A DNA stretch of 64,000 bases from Bradyrhizobium sp. sBnM-33 (GTDB taxonomy: Bacteria > Pseudomonadota > Alphaproteobacteria > Rhizobiales > Xanthobacteraceae). This document shows positions 61,046 to 64,000 of the stretch, piece by piece. The translations under genes were made by a program, and so were the position numbers. Below the pieces are notes generated by a model, which saw only the letters and a program-made list of their open reading frames with translations, ran no database searches and was not told the DNA's origin. Where the stretch lies: positions 4,154,001 to 4,218,000 of the forward strand of contig NZ_CP136624.1 of the NCBI RefSeq assembly GCF_032917945.1, in the 5' to 3' direction. The first letter of the stretch is position 1. The number at the start of each line of letters is the position of its first letter.

Positions 61046-61307
61046 GTCCTGAAATGCTGATTTTTGAATGGGTTAGGCGTTTTTCTGGGGGCGGAGGGGG
61101 CGGCAGAAAGGTCTTGTTGACCATGTTTGCCCGGCAGATTTTTCCCAGTTGGGCGCGAATGGAAAGGTTCCGTTAACCATTATTACCCTAGCGTTGCACG
61201 CGTAGAGGGCGCGTGTGCGCTGGCGGCTTTTGTTTCGCGTTGTGGGGGCATCGTTACCCAGGCTGGTGGCAACCGCGTTCGTTTCCGGAATCGAAGCGGG
61301 CGGGGCA

Positions 61308-61805
61308 ATGGCTGACAACGAGCAGGCGGTAGGCGCAGACGGCGCAGACGCCGCACCGTCGAAAAAGGGCAAGCTCAAGCTGATCATTGCGGTCGCCGGA
61401 TTCGTCGCCATTCTTGGCGCCGGCGCCGGCGCCGGCTGGTTCTTCCTGATGCGCGGCCACGGCGAGGAGAAGCACGCCGAAGCGCTGCCGCCGAAGCCGC
61501 CGTCCTTCATCGAAGTGCCCGATATGATGGTCAACCTGGTCGGCGCCCCGGGCGAGCGGGTGCAATATCTCCGCGTCAAGATCGTGCTCGAGATCAAGGA
61601 AGAGAAGCAGGTCGAGGCGATCAAGCCGAACCTGCCGCGCGTCACCGACCTGTTCCAGACCTACCTGCGCGAATTGCGTCCTTCCGACATCAACGGTTCG
61701 GCGGGCCTGTTTCGCCTCAAGGAAGAGCTGACCAAGCGCGTCAACAACGCGGTGGCGCCGCAGCAGGTGAGCGCCGTGCTGTTCAAGGAAATCGTCGTGC
61801 AGTGA
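61308..61805 (+). CDS. fliL: Flagellar basal-body protein FliL
   Basis: The 165-residue protein has a short Lys-rich cytoplasmic start, one membrane helix (about 22-47, LIIAVAGFVAILGAGAGAGW) and a periplasmic stomatin-like domain with IEVPDMMVNLVGAPGERVQY, LRVKIVLEIKEE and a C-terminal VSAVLFKEIVVQ. FliL surrounds and supports the stator. ATG 61308 was chosen by its position before the charged N-terminus. TTAACCATTA at 61174 is a CtrA half-site at most. fliM follows after 18 bases. Confidence 0.93.
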   Translation: MADNEQAVGADGADAAPSKKGKLKLIIAVAGFVAILGAGAGAGWFFLMRGHGEEKHAEALPPKPPSFIEVPDMMVNLVGAPGERVQYLRVKIVLEIKEEKQVEAIKPNLPRVTDLFQTYLRELRPSDINGSAGLFRLKEELTKRVNNAVAPQQVSAVLFKEIVVQ

Positions 61806-61823
61806 TGGGGCGGATTTAACATC

Positions 61824-63026
61824 ATGGCCGGCAACCAAGACCAGATGGACCAGGACGCCATTGCCGCGCAATGGGAAGCCTCGCTGGATTCCGAAGACCC
61901 CGCGGCGGCTGCGGAAGAGGCCGCCGCCAATGAACTCTCCGAGAGCATGGCGCTGCAATGGGCGGCCATGGTCGAGGATGGCGGCCGCGAATTCGGCAAC
62001 AAGAATTCCGGCGAGCGGGTTCTGTCGCAGGAAGAAATCGACAATCTGCTCGGCTTCACCGTCGGCGATGTCAATCTCGACGACCATTCCGGCATTCGCG
62101 CCATCATCGATTCCGCGATGGTGTCCTACGAGCGTCTGCCGATGCTCGAAATCGTGTTCGACCGCCTGGTGCGGCTGATGACCACGAGCCTGCGCAATTT
62201 TACCTCCGACAACGTCGAAGTCTCGCTCGACCGCATCACCTCGGTCCGCTTCGGCGACTACATGAACTCAATTCCCTTGCCGGCCGTGCTCAGCGTGTTC
62301 AAGGCCGAGGAGTGGGAGAATTTCGGCCTTGCGACCGTCGATTCCAGCCTGATCTATTCGATTATCGACGTGCTGCTCGGCGGCCGCCGCGGCCAGACCT
62401 CGCTGCGCATCGAGGGTCGGCCTTACACCACGATCGAAACCAACCTCGTCAAGCGGCTGGTCGAGGTGGTGCTTTCGGACGCCGAGCAGGCGTTCCGGCC
62501 GCTGTCGCCGGTGACGTTCTCGATCGACCGGCTGGAAACCAATCCACGCTTCGCCGCGATTTCCAGGCCCGCCAACGCTGCGATCCTGGTGCGGCTGCGC
62601 ATAGATATGGAAGACCGCGGCGGCAACATCGAACTGCTGCTGCCTTACGCGACTATCGAGCCGATCCGCCCGGTTCTGCTCCAGATGTTCATGGGCGAAA
62701 AGTTCGGCCGCGATCCGATCTGGGAAGGGCACTTCGCCACCGAAGTGGCGCAGGCCGAGATATCCGTCGATGCCGTGCTGTATGAAGCCGACATTCCGCT
62801 CAAGCACCTGATGACGCTGAAGGTCGGCGACACGCTGCCGCTGGAGATGCGCCCCGACGCACTCGTGCAGGTCCGCTGCGGCAATGTCCTTCTGACGGAA
62901 GGCCGCATGGGCCGCGTCGGCGACCGCGTCGCGATCCGCGTCACCAAGCAATTGCGCAAGCCGAATACCACCTTCGCGATGTTCGAGAAGGCCGACGAGC
63001 AAACCAAGTTGATGGAGGCACAATGA
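61824..63026 (+). CDS. fliM: Flagellar motor switch protein FliM
   Basis: The 400-residue protein has the CheY-binding motif LSQEEIDNLLGF at about residue 67, displaced from the usual extreme N-terminus by an acidic Ala/Glu extension, then the middle CheC-like domain (LDRITSVRFGDYMNSIPLPA, LIYSIIDVLLGGRRGQT) and the C-terminal SpoA domain (LKVGDTLPLEMRPD, VLLTEGRMGRVGDRVAIRV). Such extensions also occur in other alphaproteobacteria. It forms the C-ring with FliG and FliN. Confidence 0.96.
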   Translation: MAGNQDQMDQDAIAAQWEASLDSEDPAAAAEEAAANELSESMALQWAAMVEDGGREFGNKNSGERVLSQEEIDNLLGFTVGDVNLDDHSGIRAIIDSAMVSYERLPMLEIVFDRLVRLMTTSLRNFTSDNVEVSLDRITSVRFGDYMNSIPLPAVLSVFKAEEWENFGLATVDSSLIYSIIDVLLGGRRGQTSLRIEGRPYTTIETNLVKRLVEVVLSDAEQAFRPLSPVTFSIDRLETNPRFAAISRPANAAILVRLRIDMEDRGGNIELLLPYATIEPIRPVLLQMFMGEKFGRDPIWEGHFATEVAQAEISVDAVLYEADIPLKHLMTLKVGDTLPLEMRPDALVQVRCGNVLLTEGRMGRVGDRVAIRVTKQLRKPNTTFAMFEKADEQTKLMEAQ

Positions 63027-63460
63027 GTCATTTCCTTGGCATTGTGATCGAGAGTCTGGTGGCGGTTTTGCTACTGCTCACGATCGGTTACTGCATGCTG
63101 CTCAACAAACGGCTGAAGCGGCTGAAGGCAGACGAGCATTCGCTGAAGGCCACCATCGCGGAACTGATCACGGCAACCGAAATCGCCGAGCGGGCGATCG
63201 GCGGCCTCAAGCACACGGTGCGCGACGTCAACGAGAATCTTGGCAGCCAACTCGCCGCCGCGACCCAGATGGCGGGGCACCTGAAGGGCATGCTCGCTGA
63301 AGGCGACGGCGTCATTCGACGGCTGTCCAAGATCGCGATCGCGGCGCGGCCCTCGCAAGAAGCCGAACCCGCAGCACCCAGGGTCTCTGCAGCCAAGGCA
63401 GTAGCCGCGGCGGCTGAAGCATTCTCCGAACGCCGAAAGGCCAGTGGCCTCGCCGCATGA
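63023..63460 (+). CDS. DUF6468-type flagellar cluster membrane protein
   Basis: The 145-residue protein has one N-terminal helix (FLGIVIESLVAVLLLLTIGY), a basic cluster NKRLKRLKADEHSLK and a helical coiled-coil domain with IAELITATEIAERAIGGLKH, ending in an Ala-rich tail. It overlaps fliM by four bases (ATGA). Proteins of this kind are conserved between fliM and a motE-like gene in alphaproteobacteria, but their role is not known. Confidence 0.75.
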   Translation: MSHFLGIVIESLVAVLLLLTIGYCMLLNKRLKRLKADEHSLKATIAELITATEIAERAIGGLKHTVRDVNENLGSQLAAATQMAGHLKGMLAEGDGVIRRLSKIAIAARPSQEAEPAAPRVSAAKAVAAAAEAFSERRKASGLAA

Positions 63461-64000
63461 AGTCGTTTCGCGATATCCGTGTCATTCCGGTCGTGCTGGT
63501 CGCGATCTTCGGCCTTGCAGTGCTGAAGGTCGCGGGCCTCGTGATCGATGGCGGATACGTGTTCGATTATCAGGTCAGCCAGCCGGCCAAGCGCTCCTGG
63601 GCGCAGGACAATCTGGGCTATCCCGGTGGCTCGATCCCGGATACCGCCGACATCACCGGTTCGGTCAAGAAGGAAGAGAAAAAGGAAGAGGCGCCGAAGC
63701 CGGCCGCGCCGGCTACCGAGGCGCCGAAGGTCGACGGCGTCGTGGTGTTTCCCGACCAGAACCCGCAATCGGTGTCGCCGTCGGAGCGCGCTATCCTGGA
63801 ACGGCTGCAGGCGCGGCGCCAGGAACTGGAGCAGCGTGCGCGTGAAATCGAAATTCGCGAAAGCCTTCTGAAATCAGCCGAGAAGCGCATCGAGGGCCGC
63901 GTCGAGGAAATGAAGGCCACCGAGGCGCGGATCTCGACTGTGAGCGGGCAAAAGGCCGAACAGGAGGCTGCCCGCTTTAAGGGCATCATCACGATGTACG
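63457..64000 (+). CDS. motE: MotE-like periplasmic flagellar protein (3' end outside window)
   Basis: An ATG at 63457 overlaps the preceding stop by four bases and opens a frame that stays open to the window edge (181 codons). The product has one N-terminal membrane or signal helix, a low-complexity KKEEKKEEAPKPAAPATEAP linker and a periplasmic coiled coil (SERAILERLQARRQELEQRA, then EIRESLLKSAEKRIEGRVEE). This is the layout of MotE, which in Sinorhizobium stabilises the MotC motility protein in the periplasm. Identification is by layout and neighbours. Confidence 0.72.
   Translation, partial: MKSFRDIRVIPVVLVAIFGLAVLKVAGLVIDGGYVFDYQVSQPAKRSWAQDNLGYPGGSIPDTADITGSVKKEEKKEEAPKPAAPATEAPKVDGVVVFPDQNPQSVSPSERAILERLQARRQELEQRAREIEIRESLLKSAEKRIEGRVEEMKATEARISTVSGQKAEQEAARFKGIITMY

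Noticed and set aside
61165..61180. TTAACCATTA before fliL as a full CtrA site
   Set aside because: Only one half-site fits; the partner seven bases upstream is GAAA and downstream is TACC.

Overview
The window looks like a chromosomal segment of a Bradyrhizobium-type alphaproteobacterium (Nitrobacteraceae). The evidence is high GC with strong GC3 bias, a Caulobacter-like flagellar set (FliX, FlbT, FlaF, MotE-like protein), sigma-54 and EcfG-type promoters, a large polar-growth coiled-coil protein, MHYT-GGDEF-EAL proteins and several copies of intergenic palindromic repeats that I recognise from this group. I see no rRNA, tRNA, CRISPR array, insertion sequence or prophage.

Layout. 0-11.3 kb: the end of a DHA2-type MFS exporter, a small basic Tat-type protein, an HdeD-like membrane protein, a secreted amidohydrolase, a truncated lipid-kinase remnant, a second MFS transporter convergent with a dipeptide epimerase, and an mlaE-mlaF-mlaD lipid transport operon followed by a frameshifted HEAT-repeat gene. 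12-20.4 kb: a PAS-GGDEF-EAL protein and a 1798-residue membrane-anchored coiled-coil protein that resembles the Growth Pole Ring protein (GPR/RgsE) of Rhizobiales. 20.7-24.2 kb: an Hpt protein, a [2Fe-2S] ferredoxin, a thioesterase, a ferredoxin-NADP reductase-like flavoprotein and a DUF2147 protein. 24.2-37.8 kb: a secreted SGNH hydrolase, a YbhN-like membrane protein, a YciE-like ferritin-fold protein behind an EcfG-like promoter, an MHYT-PAS-GGDEF-EAL protein, small membrane proteins, YdcF, a MocR regulator with an array of candidate operators, a DUF1127 protein, UspA, a SixA-like phosphatase, an FAD oxidoreductase and a membrane-anchored MsrB.

37.9-48.8 kb is the first flagellar block: flgE-flgK-flgL, flbT, a decayed flagellin, flaF, an unnamed conserved neighbour, a FlaG-like gene, a FlgN-like gene, flgJ (rod-binding), flgI and fliX. 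48.9-57.3 kb is a non-flagellar block: HxlR regulator and NAD(P)-binding protein, dksA, a hydratase and DehI-type dehalogenase pair, an exported SspB-like protein, and a group of small envelope or stress genes (26-residue membrane peptide, PRC-barrel, GlsB-like, YidB-like), three of which carry EcfG-type promoters, plus a hybrid histidine kinase with an ethylene-receptor-like sensor. 57.5-64 kb is the second flagellar block: flgF-flgG-flgA-flgH on the minus strand, and fliL-fliM-DUF6468-motE on the plus strand running off the right edge.

How it fits together. The flagellar genes would build hook, hook-filament junction, P and L rings, distal rod and switch. Near-consensus sigma-54 promoters stand before flgE, flgI and flgF, and a CtrA-like box stands before fliX, matching the Caulobacter-type class II/III hierarchy. 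The most unusual points are a roughly 100-residue domain shared by FlgE and FlgL, the flagellin relic between flbT and flaF, the 44-residue (4 x 11) tandem repeats in the GPR-like protein, the signal-peptide-bearing SspB-like protein whose 5' end lies in a repeat, the EcfG-controlled stress cluster with a 26-residue membrane peptide, and an intergenic repeat that supplies the stop codons of both flanking genes. All assignments were made by reading; no database search was run.
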